DNA from: Actinomycetota bacterium
GTDB taxonomy: Bacteria > Actinomycetota > Acidimicrobiia > Spongiisociales > ZC4RG35
Reading direction: 5' to 3'
Assembly (NCBI GenBank): GCA_003242515.1
Contig: QGUS01000024.1
Span: forward strand, 1-13,433
DNA length: 13,433 nucleotides
Positions 1 through 6,075 of the stretch are shown here, piece after piece. The notes under the pieces are model-generated. The model saw only the letters and a program-made list of their open reading frames with translations, searched no databases and had not been told where the DNA came from. A program made the position numbers and the translations under genes. Position 1 is the first letter of the stretch. The number at the start of each line of letters is the position of its first letter.

Positions 1-1
1 C

Positions 2-208
2 ACCCCCTCTTGGTTCCTGAGGGCAACCCGGACCACGGGGCCCGCGGCAAGGGGGGCGGTGGAGGCGCTCCGCGCCGAGGGGATCGAGGTGGCCCAGGTG
101 GTCGCCCTGGTCGCCCGCTCCGGGGGCGCCGCGGCGGCCCGCTTCGAAGAGGCGGGGATCCCGTTCACCGCCGTGTTCGACACGGCCGCCCTCGGGGTGG
201 ATGAGTGA
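2..208 (+). CDS. C-terminal fragment of an orotate phosphoribosyltransferase-like PRTase (5' end outside window, possible frameshift)
   Basis: This is the 3' end of a gene that starts before the window. In the frame ending at the TGA at 206-208 it reads ...TTGPAARGAVEALRAEGIEV, then AQVVALVARSGG, then EEAGIPFTAVFD. A TTG-x2-A turn followed by AVEALRxxGxEV, a hydrophobic strand with R-x-G-G, and a GIPFxxxF tail is the layout of the PRPP-binding loop and last strands of type I phosphoribosyltransferases, closest in feel to orotate phosphoribosyltransferase (UMP synthesis). Upstream of about position 30 this frame gives an unconvincing sequence, whereas frame 1 gives LLVPEGNP, which would complete the usual hydrophobic-E-D/G-x-x-TTG loop. 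That points to a one-base frameshift near 29-34, either real or an assembly error. The family call is inference from about 60 residues; another PRTase is possible. Confidence 0.45.
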   Translation, partial: TPSWFLRATRTTGPAARGAVEALRAEGIEVAQVVALVARSGGAAAARFEEAGIPFTAVFDTAALGVDE

Positions 209-777
209 GGGTCGAGGTCCGCCGCTCGTCGTTCCGGATGTGGCTCCTCGCCATGGCGGGGATCCCGCTGATGGTGCTGGGCCTGGACGTGGTCACCAGC
301 CGTCGCCTCACCGACATGCTGCGCGCGAAGCTCTTCCCGCCCAACGAGACCCAGATCTTCGAGCCCCGGGACGAGATCTGGGCTTGGGCGATGCTCGCCT
401 TCGGCGTCTTCCTCGTCATCTGGGGGCTCAAGGAGCTGTTCGTCCCCACCGTCGTGGTCGAGGCGAGCCCCCGGGCCCTGCGGATCAAGCTGTCCGGCCC
501 GGGCCGGCCCCACACCGAGATCCCGTGGGCGCACGTCGTCGGCATCACGGCCCGGACGGTCGACGACGAGGGCCAGCCACTGAAGCTTCTGGCCGTCGAG
601 GTGGATGACCCGGCCGTCCTGCCGCGGAACCCGTGGGGGGCGCGGTGGATCGGCGACCGCACCATCGGCGTGCTCACGCAGGACTGGCACGGCAACCCGT
701 GGGCCATCGCCGAGGAGCTCTCCCGTTACGCCGTGACCGAGGCCGTCCGGGTGGAGGCGGCCCTGGAGGAGGAATGA
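205..777 (+). CDS. Two-TM membrane protein with a PH-like domain, function unknown
   Basis: A 190-residue protein with a GTG start at 205 that overlaps the upstream TGA (GTGA); its own TGA overlaps the next ATG (ATGA at 774-777), so the three genes look translationally coupled. There are two hydrophobic helices, about residues 12-30 and 58-76, joined by a short polar loop containing a PPNET stretch. The soluble C-terminal half has beta-rich segments (VVVEASPRALRIKL, then EIPWAHVVGI, then LKLLAVEV) like the bacterial PH-like domains that follow a TM pair in many small membrane proteins. The EIPW-x-x-V-x-G-I motif is the most family-like element. No catalytic motif is visible. No function is assigned; linkage to endonuclease IV is positional only. 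An ATG at 238 is a weaker alternative start because it would cut into the first TM helix. Confidence 0.8.
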   Translation: MRVEVRRSSFRMWLLAMAGIPLMVLGLDVVTSRRLTDMLRAKLFPPNETQIFEPRDEIWAWAMLAFGVFLVIWGLKELFVPTVVVEASPRALRIKLSGPGRPHTEIPWAHVVGITARTVDDEGQPLKLLAVEVDDPAVLPRNPWGARWIGDRTIGVLTQDWHGNPWAIAEELSRYAVTEAVRVEAALEEE

Positions 778-1535
778 TCCAGGTCGGAGCCCACACGCCG
801 TCGTCCAACCCCCTCGACGAGGCGCGGATCCGCGAGGCGGACCTCGTCCAGATCTTCCTGTCCAACCCGCAGAGCTGGCGAAAGCCGGTGCCGCGGGCCG
901 ACGCCGCCGACCTGAAGGCATCCGGGCTCCCCATCTACGTCCATGCCCCGTACCTGATCAACGTCTGCGCGAGCGACAACAAGGTGCGCGTGCCGAGCCG
1001 CCGCATCCTCCAGGAGACCTGCGACGCCGCCGCCGGGATCGGTGCGCGTGCGGTGGTGGTGCACGGCGGGCACGTCACCGGCGACAGCCCCCAGGAGGAG
1101 GGGATCGTCCGGTGGCGCAAGGCCCTGGAGCAGCTGGACACGGAGGTCCAGGTCCTCATCGAGAACACCGCCGGCGGCGACAAGGCAGTGGCCCGGCGGG
1201 TGGAGTGGCTGGCCCGGCTGTGGCAGGAGATCGGGGAGTTCGGCGTGGGCTTCGTGCTCGACACCTGCCACGCGTGGGCGGGAGGCGAGCCGTTCGACGA
1301 GCTGGTGCCGCGGGTGCTGGAGGCGACCGGCCGCATCGACCTGGTCCACCTCAACGACTCCAAGGACCCCTTCGACTCGCGCCGGGACCGTCACGAGAAC
1401 CTGGGGAAGGGGCAGATCCCGCCCGACGACCTCGTGCAGGTGGTCCGGGAGGCGAACGCCCCGGTGGTGGTGGAGACCCCGGGGGGCTCCGACGACCAGG
1501 CTGCCGACATCGCCTGGATCCGGTCGCGCCTGTGA
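774..1535 (+). CDS. nfo: Endonuclease IV (AP endonuclease, Nfo/EndoIV family)
   Basis: A 253-residue TIM-barrel AP endonuclease that cleaves DNA 5' to abasic sites in base-excision repair, using three zinc ions. All nine expected metal ligands can be placed: H57 (VHAPYLIN), H97 (VVHGGH), E130 (LIENTAG), D163 and H166 (LDTCHAW), H192 (VHLNDSK), D205 and H207 (DRHENLGKG) and E234 (VVETP). The protein is slightly short for the family (about 280 residues), mainly at the N-terminus. I chose ATG 774 rather than the longer in-frame opening from 633, because the family begins with this strand (here IQVGAHTPSS), because GGAGG lies at 765-769, and because the ATG overlaps the preceding TGA. It is the last gene of its cluster, followed by a hairpin before the convergent lipoprotein gene. 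Confidence 0.95.
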   Translation: MIQVGAHTPSSNPLDEARIREADLVQIFLSNPQSWRKPVPRADAADLKASGLPIYVHAPYLINVCASDNKVRVPSRRILQETCDAAAGIGARAVVVHGGHVTGDSPQEEGIVRWRKALEQLDTEVQVLIENTAGGDKAVARRVEWLARLWQEIGEFGVGFVLDTCHAWAGGEPFDELVPRVLEATGRIDLVHLNDSKDPFDSRRDRHENLGKGQIPPDDLVQVVREANAPVVVETPGGSDDQAADIAWIRSRL

Positions 1536-1542
1536 TCCGGGG

Positions 1543-1566
1543 CCCCTCCCCCATCGAGGGGAGGGG
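1543..1566. terminator. GC-rich hairpin between convergent genes
   Basis: A perfect 9-bp inverted repeat (CCCCTCCCC at 1543-1551, GGGGAGGGG at 1558-1566) with a 6-nt loop fills the 35-bp gap between the endonuclease IV stop and the stop of the minus-strand lipoprotein. Neither side has a U-tract, so it is not a canonical intrinsic terminator, but its position suggests a shared transcription end for both genes. Confidence 0.5.
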
Positions 1567-1570
1567 GCGC

Positions 1571-2755
1571 CTAGGGCGCCGTCGCCTGGAACACCTGGAT
1601 CGTCCCCGAGTAGTTGGCCACCCACACCTGGCGTGTCGGCGCGTCGTAGGCGACCCCGATCGGGCGGAGGTTGGTGCGGTGCTCCGCGATCTCCTTCATG
1701 TCTTCGGTCCGCACCACGCTCAGGGTGTTGGAGTTGTAGTTGACGACGTAGAGGGCGGTGCCGTCGTCGCTGATCTCCATGCTCCGGGGCGCCGACCCGG
1801 TGGCCACCTTCGCCACGACCTCCCCGGTCGGCAGATCGATCTTCGTCAGCCGGCCCTCGGCGTTGAGACTGGCGTACAGGTACGAACCCTCCGGACCCAT
1901 CACGAGGTGACGCGGGCCGCGTCCGATGCCCTCCAGGTAGGACACGTCGAGCGTCGCCATGTCGATCACGGCGATCCGCGTGGACCCCATCACCGCCACG
2001 TAGGCCGTGCGTGAGTCGGGGCTGACCGCGATCCCCCTGGGGTGCCTCCCCACGGGCACCCGGGCCACCTCGGTCCCGCCGGGCAGGTCGACCACGCTGA
2101 CGTCGAACTCGCACCAGTTGGCCACCAGCAGCCGGGAGTCGTCCGGGGTCACCGAGAGGAACTTGGGGACCGACCCGACCCGGATCAGCTGGTCGATCAC
2201 CAGGCTTTCCATGTCGATCCGGTAGACGAAGCTGTCCGGCCAGTTCCCCTGGTTGCAGCCGTCGTCCATGGCGGTGGTGAGCCCGCCGCCGTACATCTCG
2301 TAGTTGGAGACGTAGGCCTTGGACCCGTCGGAGAGGAACGCCGCCTCCACGGGCGACCCGCGCAGCTCGGTGTCGAACCCGGCATGACCGAAGTCCGATG
2401 GCCGCACCTGGTCGTCGATGGTGGCGAGGAGCTGGAAGTCCCGGTCGTAGACCGTGATGGTGTGCCGGTACATCATGTTCTGGGCCACGAACCGGCCCGT
2501 CTGGGAGGCGACCACCGACTTGGGGGAGATGTCGCCTCCGATCGTGTGCAGCGGCACCAGCACCCGCTCCGCCGCGGTGAGGCCGTCGTGGGGGACGAGG
2601 GTGGTCGTGGTGGTCGGAGGGATGGTCGTCGTGGTGGTCGTGGGCGCCGCGGTGGTGGTCGTCGCCTCCTCGAGTGCGGCGTCGGTGTCCCCGGTGACGG
2701 CTGTGGAGCAGCCCGCGACCAGGAGGACGACGAGGGCCACGGTCCTTGCTCTCAC
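1571..2755 (-). CDS. Secreted lipoprotein with a YncE/YVTN-type beta-propeller
   Basis: A 394-residue protein with a lipoprotein signal: RAR n-region, hydrophobic core, then LLVAGCS, with Cys16 as the lipidated residue. A linker of mostly Thr and Pro (about residues 31-53) follows, typical of surface spacers in Gram-positive bacteria. The rest is a repeated-blade propeller: LSVTPDDSRLLVANWCEFDVSVVDL, IAVSPDSRTAYVAVMGSTRIAVIDM, LVMGPEGSYLYASLNAEGRLTKIDL and MEISDDGTALYVVNYNSNTLSVV share the xSPDGxxxYVxNxxxxxxxVID blade pattern of YncE/40-residue YVTN propellers. It is anchored outside the cell; such propellers usually mediate binding, and no active site is evident. It starts with GTG at 2755 and has no Shine-Dalgarno; a TAGGTT box lies 6 nt upstream. 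The ligand and true role are unknown. Confidence 0.85.
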   Translation of the reverse strand: MRARTVALVVLLVAGCSTAVTGDTDAALEEATTTTAAPTTTTTTIPPTTTTTLVPHDGLTAAERVLVPLHTIGGDISPKSVVASQTGRFVAQNMMYRHTITVYDRDFQLLATIDDQVRPSDFGHAGFDTELRGSPVEAAFLSDGSKAYVSNYEMYGGGLTTAMDDGCNQGNWPDSFVYRIDMESLVIDQLIRVGSVPKFLSVTPDDSRLLVANWCEFDVSVVDLPGGTEVARVPVGRHPRGIAVSPDSRTAYVAVMGSTRIAVIDMATLDVSYLEGIGRGPRHLVMGPEGSYLYASLNAEGRLTKIDLPTGEVVAKVATGSAPRSMEISDDGTALYVVNYNSNTLSVVRTEDMKEIAEHRTNLRPIGVAYDAPTRQVWVANYSGTIQVFQATAP

Positions 2756-2761
2756 GGGGGC

Positions 2762-2767
2762 AACCTA
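2762..2767 (-). promoter_or_regulatory. Putative -10 box of a leaderless lipoprotein transcript
   Basis: TAGGTT (TANNNT) on the minus strand ends 6 nt before the GTG start at 2755, and no GGAGG-like site precedes that start. The spacing would put transcription initiation at the start codon. No convincing -35 is visible. Confidence 0.45.
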
Positions 2768-2803
2768 ACCGCGAACCGGGAGAACGCAGGCGACGCCGGT
2801 GGG

Positions 2804-2809
2804 TACCCT
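2804..2809 (+). promoter_or_regulatory. Putative -10 box of leaderless panB
   Basis: TACCCT (TANNNT) ends 6 nt before the panB ATG at 2816, and no Shine-Dalgarno lies in between, so transcription probably begins at the A of the start codon. It faces the lipoprotein promoter across a 60-bp divergent region. No clear -35 is seen. Confidence 0.45.
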
Positions 2810-2815
2810 TCACCC

Positions 2816-3670
2816 ATGGCCGAAGAGAAGGTGACGGTCCCCGGGATCCGCGCCCGCAAGGGCGGGACCCGGATCACCATGGTCACCGCATATGACTATC
2901 CGGGCGCCGTCGTCGCCGACCGCGCCGGAATCGACATCATCCTGGTGGGCGACTCGGTCGCCAATGTGGTCCACGGCATGGAGACCACGCTGGAGATCGG
3001 TCTCGAGGAGATGATCATCCACACCCGGGCCGTGAAGCGCGCCCGGCCGAAGGCCCTGGTCGTCACCGACATGCCCTGGCTCACCTTCCACCTCGGGCCC
3101 GAGGACGCCGTCCGCAACGCGGGCCGCCTGGTCCGCGAGGGTGGGGCCGAGGCCGTGAAGGTCGAGGGCGGCCGGAAGCGGATCCCCGTGATCCAGGCGA
3201 TCCTCGACGCCGAGATCCCCGTCATGGGCCATGTGGGCCTGACCCCTCAGTCGGTCCACGCCATGGGGGGCTTCAAGGTGCAGGGCAGGGCAGTGGAGGC
3301 CGCCCGCGAGATGATCGAGGACGCCCGCGCCCTCGCCGAGGCCGGCGTCTTCGCCATCGTCATCGAGGGCGTGCCCGACATGCTCGGCCAGCTCATCACC
3401 AAGGAGGTGGGAGTGCCCACCATCGGCATCGGCGCCGGCCCCGACTGCGACGGCCAGGTCCTGGTCTTCCACGACGTCCTCGGCCTCGGCTCCGGCCGCT
3501 ACCCGAAGTTCGTGCGCCCCTACGCATCCCTCGCCGACGAGGCGGTCGAGGCGCTGAAGCGGTTCAAGGCCGACGTGGAGTCCGGGGAGTTCCCGAGCGA
3601 CGCCGAGAGCTACCACCTCTCCGACGAGGTGGCCGCCGAGCTGCTCCGGGGGTTCGGATCCGCAGGCTGA
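2816..3670 (+). CDS. panB: 3-methyl-2-oxobutanoate hydroxymethyltransferase (ketopantoate hydroxymethyltransferase)
   Basis: A 284-residue TIM-barrel enzyme making ketopantoate from 2-oxoisovalerate and 5,10-methylene-THF, the first committed step to pantothenate and CoA; it acts in the cytosol. The Mg-binding acids are present in VGDS (D46), VTDMPW (D85) and KVEGG (E117), and the catalytic glutamate in IVIEGVP (E184). HVGLTPQSVHAMGGFKVQGR and IGIGAGPDCDGQVLVFHDVLG are family signatures, and the length matches the family. I chose ATG 2816 because MAEEKVTVPGIRARKG aligns with the usual N-terminus; the much longer upstream opening runs antisense through the lipoprotein gene. It has no Shine-Dalgarno and is probably leaderless. 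The DUF192 gene follows with overlap or a few bases of spacing; panC is not in the window. Confidence 0.95.
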   Translation: MAEEKVTVPGIRARKGGTRITMVTAYDYPGAVVADRAGIDIILVGDSVANVVHGMETTLEIGLEEMIIHTRAVKRARPKALVVTDMPWLTFHLGPEDAVRNAGRLVREGGAEAVKVEGGRKRIPVIQAILDAEIPVMGHVGLTPQSVHAMGGFKVQGRAVEAAREMIEDARALAEAGVFAIVIEGVPDMLGQLITKEVGVPTIGIGAGPDCDGQVLVFHDVLGLGSGRYPKFVRPYASLADEAVEALKRFKADVESGEFPSDAESYHLSDEVAAELLRGFGSAG

Positions 3671-3681
3671 TCCTCGCTGGC

Positions 3682-4098
3682 ATGGCGCTGGCGTTGCTGG
3701 CCGCCGGCTGCGCCGGCCAGGAGGTCGAAGCTCCCGAGGGGGTGGAGACCGTCACCATCCGGGTCGGCGACGAGACCCTCCGCGTCTGGGTCGCGGACAC
3801 GCCCGACGAGCGGTCCCGCGGCCTCCAGGGGGTCGACGGGCTGCCGGACGGGATCGACGGGATGCTCTTCGCCTGGCCCGAGCCCGGCGAGCGGGTCTTC
3901 CACATGGAGGACACCCTCATCCCCCTGGACATCTGGTGGTTCGACGCCGGGCTCCGGCTGGTGGGCTCGGACACGATGACCCCCTGCACCGCGGTGCCGT
4001 GCCCCCTGTACCCGTCGCCGGGGGAGGTGCTGCGGGCGCTGGAGACCCCCGCCGGGGAGCGGGACCTTCCCGTCGGGGCGGCCCTCTCCGCTGGCTGA
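3682..4098 (+). CDS. DUF192 lipoprotein (start uncertain)
   Basis: The 138-residue reading from ATG 3682 begins MALALLAAGCAGQ, a lipobox-like end (LAAGC) with no charged n-region. The in-frame codons just upstream encode RIRRLILAG, which would supply a normal charged signal peptide, but no ATG, GTG or TTG occurs there; CTG at 3667, overlapping the panB stop (CTGA), is the only near-standard candidate. The mature part is DUF192: TPDERSRGLQGVDGLP, then GMLFAWPEPGERVFHMEDTLIPLDIWWFD, then VLRALETPAG, matching the family's GLM/GMLF, WMKNT-ipLDi and vLElpaG blocks, with the W of WMKNT changed. The family's biochemical function is not established; it is usually exported. It probably shares the panB transcript. 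Confidence 0.82.
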   Translation: MALALLAAGCAGQEVEAPEGVETVTIRVGDETLRVWVADTPDERSRGLQGVDGLPDGIDGMLFAWPEPGERVFHMEDTLIPLDIWWFDAGLRLVGSDTMTPCTAVPCPLYPSPGEVLRALETPAGERDLPVGAALSAG

Positions 4099-4114
4099 AC
4101 GCCCCGGTTGCGGA

Positions 4115-4120
4115 TACTAT
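4115..4120 (+). promoter_or_regulatory. Putative -10 box for the rpsF-ssb-rpsR-rplI operon
   Basis: TACTAT in the gap after the DUF192 gene is close to TATAAT and fits TANNNT; transcription would begin near 4127, leaving a leader of about 90 nt before rpsF. The -35 region (around 4092) is a poor match to consensus. Confidence 0.4.
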
Positions 4121-4136
4121 CCGTGGGACAACCGAA

Positions 4137-4187
4137 GGCGACGTCACGCGCCGTCGCCGAACGAACCCCTGCTCCGATGAACGGAGC
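4137..4187 (+). promoter_or_regulatory. Two-hairpin 5' leader of rpsF, candidate S6:S18 autoregulatory element
   Basis: The leader contains two perfect 6-bp stems: GGCGAC (4137-4142) with GTCGCC (4153-4158), and GCTCCG (4171-4176) with CGGAGC (4182-4187, loop ATGAA). The second ends about 20 nt before the AGGAGG at 4207-4212. rpsF/rpsR operons in several phyla carry a leader element bound by the S6:S18 complex; whether this leader fits that motif cannot be decided by eye. Confidence 0.3.
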
Positions 4188-4216
4188 CGTCCAGAAGGAT
4201 GTCCACAGGAGGTGAC

Positions 4217-4504
4217 ATGCGCGATTACGAAGTCATGACCATCCATCGGCCTGACCTGGCCGAGGACGAGGTCGCCAAGGCGGTGCAGGCGATCGAAGAG
4301 CAGCTCGCCGGCGCCGGTGCCGAGACGCTCGAGCGAGATCTGTGGGGGAAGCGCCGCTTCGCCTACGAGATCGACCACCTGAGCGAGGGGTACTACAGCG
4401 TCATCTCGTTCAAGGGCACGCCCGAGATCGTGGCCGCCCTCGACCGGATGCTGTTCCTCTCCGACCAGGTCGTGAGGCACAAGATCGTCCGGATCGACGA
4501 CTGA
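4217..4504 (+). CDS. rpsF: 30S ribosomal protein S6
   Basis: A 95-residue S6: MRDYEVMTIHRPDLAEDEV at the N-terminus, WGKRRFAYEI in the middle and YSVISFKGTPEIVAALDRMLFLSDQVVRHKIVR at the C-terminus are characteristic of this alpha-beta protein of the 30S platform, which pairs with S18. ATG 4217 is preferred over the in-frame ATG at 4199 because family members begin M-R-x-YE and AGGAGG lies at 4207-4212, although the 4-nt spacing is short. First gene of the rpsF-ssb-rpsR-rplI operon. Confidence 0.95.
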   Translation: MRDYEVMTIHRPDLAEDEVAKAVQAIEEQLAGAGAETLERDLWGKRRFAYEIDHLSEGYYSVISFKGTPEIVAALDRMLFLSDQVVRHKIVRIDD

Positions 4505-4568
4505 GACCAGTGGAAATCGTCCCTGCGTTCCGGCATAGTCGGTACGAGGGACGAGCGAGGAGAACCCA

Positions 4569-5012
4569 ATGTCCAACAACGTGACCCTGATCGGGAACCT
4601 GGTCGAGGATCCGGAGCTCCGCTTCACCCCGTCGGGTGTGGCCATGGCGAGGATCCGCCTCGCGGTGAACCGTCGCTGGCGTGACCAGTCCGGCGAGTGG
4701 CAGGAGGACACGAGCTTCTTCAGCGGCACCCTCTGGAGGGAGCAGGCCGAGACCGCGGCCGAGTCGCTGCAGAAGGGGCACCGTGTCATCGTCGTGGGCC
4801 GGCTCGAGCAGCGGTCGTGGGAGACCCCCGAGGGGGAGAAGCGTTCCACCGTCGAGATCGCGATCGACGAGATCGGCCCGTCGCTGCGCTGGGCCACCGC
4901 CACGGTCAACAAGACCCAGCGGAGCGACGACTGGGCGAGCCGTCCTGCGGGCGGCCCGGCCCCGGCCCCGATCCCCCGTGACGACTACGGGCCCGACGAG
5001 GCCCCGTTCTAG
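4569..5012 (+). CDS. ssb: Single-stranded DNA-binding protein
   Basis: A 147-residue SSB. The OB-fold spans about residues 1-105: MSNNVTLIGNLVEDPELRFTPSG, then FFSGTLWREQAETAAESLQKGHRVIVVGRLEQRSWETPEGEKRSTVEI. A short Pro/Gly/Ala-rich disordered tail follows, ending in the acidic tip DEAPF, the variant of DDIPF through which SSB recruits replication and repair partners. It coats ssDNA in replication, recombination and repair. AGGAGA (4558-4563) sits 5 nt before the ATG. Placement between rpsF and rpsR is the standard bacterial arrangement. The tail is short compared with many actinobacterial SSBs. Confidence 0.96.
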   Translation: MSNNVTLIGNLVEDPELRFTPSGVAMARIRLAVNRRWRDQSGEWQEDTSFFSGTLWREQAETAAESLQKGHRVIVVGRLEQRSWETPEGEKRSTVEIAIDEIGPSLRWATATVNKTQRSDDWASRPAGGPAPAPIPRDDYGPDEAPF

Positions 5013-5026
5013 GAGTGTGAGAGAGA

Positions 5027-5299
5027 GTGGCTCGTAAGAACAACCGCAACCCGGCGCCGTCCCGGGGCCGCCGCCAGGAGCCGCGTCGCGCGGCGAAGAG
5101 CAGGCCCTGCCCCGTCTGCGCCGAGGGAGGGACCGTCGACTGGAAGGACGCCGCGTCCCTCCGCAAGTACATGTCCGACCGTGCCAAGATCCGGGGCCGT
5201 CGCGTCACCGGCTTGTGCCCCAAGTGCCAGCGGAAGGTGGCCCGGGCGATCAAGAACGCCCGTGAGATGGCCCTCCTCCCGTACATCAGTGGACGATGA
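5027..5299 (+). CDS. rpsR: 30S ribosomal protein S18, zinc-binding (C+) form
   Basis: A 90-residue S18 with a GTG start at 5027 (ARKNNRNP follows) and only a weak GGAG upstream at 5012-5015. A basic N-terminal extension leads to CPVC (about residues 26-29) and later CPKC (about 64-67), a four-cysteine set that can hold zinc. VDWKDAASLRKYMSDRAKIRGRRVTGLC and RKVARAIKNAREMALLPY are S18 signatures. Actinobacteria often encode both zinc (C+) and cysteine-free (C-) S18 paralogues; this is the C+ form. S18 binds S6 on the 30S platform. Its stop overlaps the rplI ATG (ATGA, 5296-5299). Confidence 0.95.
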   Translation: MARKNNRNPAPSRGRRQEPRRAAKSRPCPVCAEGGTVDWKDAASLRKYMSDRAKIRGRRVTGLCPKCQRKVARAIKNAREMALLPYISGR

Positions 5300-5742
5300 A
5301 GCTCATACTGACCAAGGACGTCCCTTCGCTCGGCAAGAAGGGTGACGTGGTGGAGGTGGCCAAGGGCTACGCCCGCAACTACCTGCTGCCCAAGAAGTTC
5401 GCCATCGAGGCCAACCCGGGCGCCCTGGAGGCGGCCGAGAAGATCCGTCAGGCCCGCGTCGAGGCCGAGGAGAAGGCCCGCCGCGCCGCCGAGGGCGTGG
5501 CCCAGCAGCTCGCCGGCACGCGTGTGGTGATCGCCGCCCACGCCGGCGACGAGGGCCAGCTGTACGGCTCGGTGAGCGTGTCGGACGTCATCGAGGGCAT
5601 CAACCGGTTCACCGGCGTCGAGCTGGAGCGGAACCAGGTGGTGGTGGAGAAGCCGATCAAGGAGATCGGTCTCCACGAGGTGATCATCAAGCTCCACCCG
5701 GAGGTGGAGTTCCCGATCACCCTCGACGTGATCCCGGCCTGA
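5296..5742 (+). CDS. rplI: 50S ribosomal protein L9
   Basis: A 148-residue L9 of normal length. The N-terminal rRNA-binding domain reads MKLILTKDVPSLGKKGDVVEVAKGYARNYLLP, including the L9 signature G-x2-GD-x-V-x-V-x2-GYARN-x-L-P. A long helix rich in Glu, Ala, Arg and Lys (about residues 45-75) connects to a C-terminal domain (LYGSVSVSDVIEGINRFTG, then IKEIGLHEVIIKLHPEVEFPITLDVIPA). Translation is probably coupled to rpsR through the ATGA overlap. It is the last gene of the operon, followed 23 bp later by an intrinsic terminator. Confidence 0.97.
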   Translation: MKLILTKDVPSLGKKGDVVEVAKGYARNYLLPKKFAIEANPGALEAAEKIRQARVEAEEKARRAAEGVAQQLAGTRVVIAAHAGDEGQLYGSVSVSDVIEGINRFTGVELERNQVVVEKPIKEIGLHEVIIKLHPEVEFPITLDVIPA

Positions 5743-5765
5743 TCCGAAGTCCGCTAAGTGGATTC

Positions 5766-5802
5766 AGCCCCCGCCCTTCCGGGCGGGGGCTCTCTCTTCT
5801 TC
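5766..5802 (+). terminator. Intrinsic terminator after rplI
   Basis: A perfect 11-bp stem (AGCCCCCGCCC at 5766-5776, GGGCGGGGGCT at 5781-5791) with loop TTCC is followed by a pyrimidine tract, CTCTCTTCTTC. This is the clearest rho-independent terminator in the window and ends the rpsF operon. Confidence 0.9.
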
Positions 5803-5899
5803 CCCCGCGGAGCGGTTGGCGAGGTGGGGGGAGCAACCGGGCGGAGCGGTCCGTCGGCGGGCCTCACCGCCGTCCAGGGCCTCGCCATCCAGCGCTGAA

Positions 5900-5925
5900 T
5901 TTCGCGACCCGGGCCCAACGCGAAA
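5900..5925. repeat. 7-bp inverted repeat upstream of dnaB
   Basis: TTTCGCG (5900-5906) and CGCGAAA (5919-5925) flank a 12-nt spacer, inside the 270-bp gap between the rplI terminator and dnaB and upstream of the putative dnaB -10. It could be an operator half-site pair or chance; no regulator is suggested by the sequence. I see no gene in this gap. Confidence 0.3.
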
Positions 5926-5966
5926 AGTTCGGAGCGTTCCCGTTTCGGGTTCCCGACGCGATGGTC

Positions 5967-5972
5967 TAACTT
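5967..5972 (+). promoter_or_regulatory. Putative -10 box for dnaB
   Basis: TAACTT (TANNNT) lies about 100 bp upstream of the dnaB start in a less GC-rich part of the gap. The -35 match is weak. A promoter is expected here because the preceding operon ends in a strong terminator. Confidence 0.3.
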
Positions 5973-6075
5973 GCCAACGCTTCCCCGCTGGCAGAGGAGC
6001 ACTTCCCCTTCCGGCGGGTTTTGCGCGTTCTGGGCAGGACGAATCTGTCACAGGTGAAGATTTTCTTGGAGGGTG

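Noticed and set aside
726..2813. 695-residue minus-strand ORF
   Set aside because: An out-of-frame, His/Arg/Gly-rich opening through the lipoprotein and antisense to endonuclease IV, typical of GC-rich DNA.
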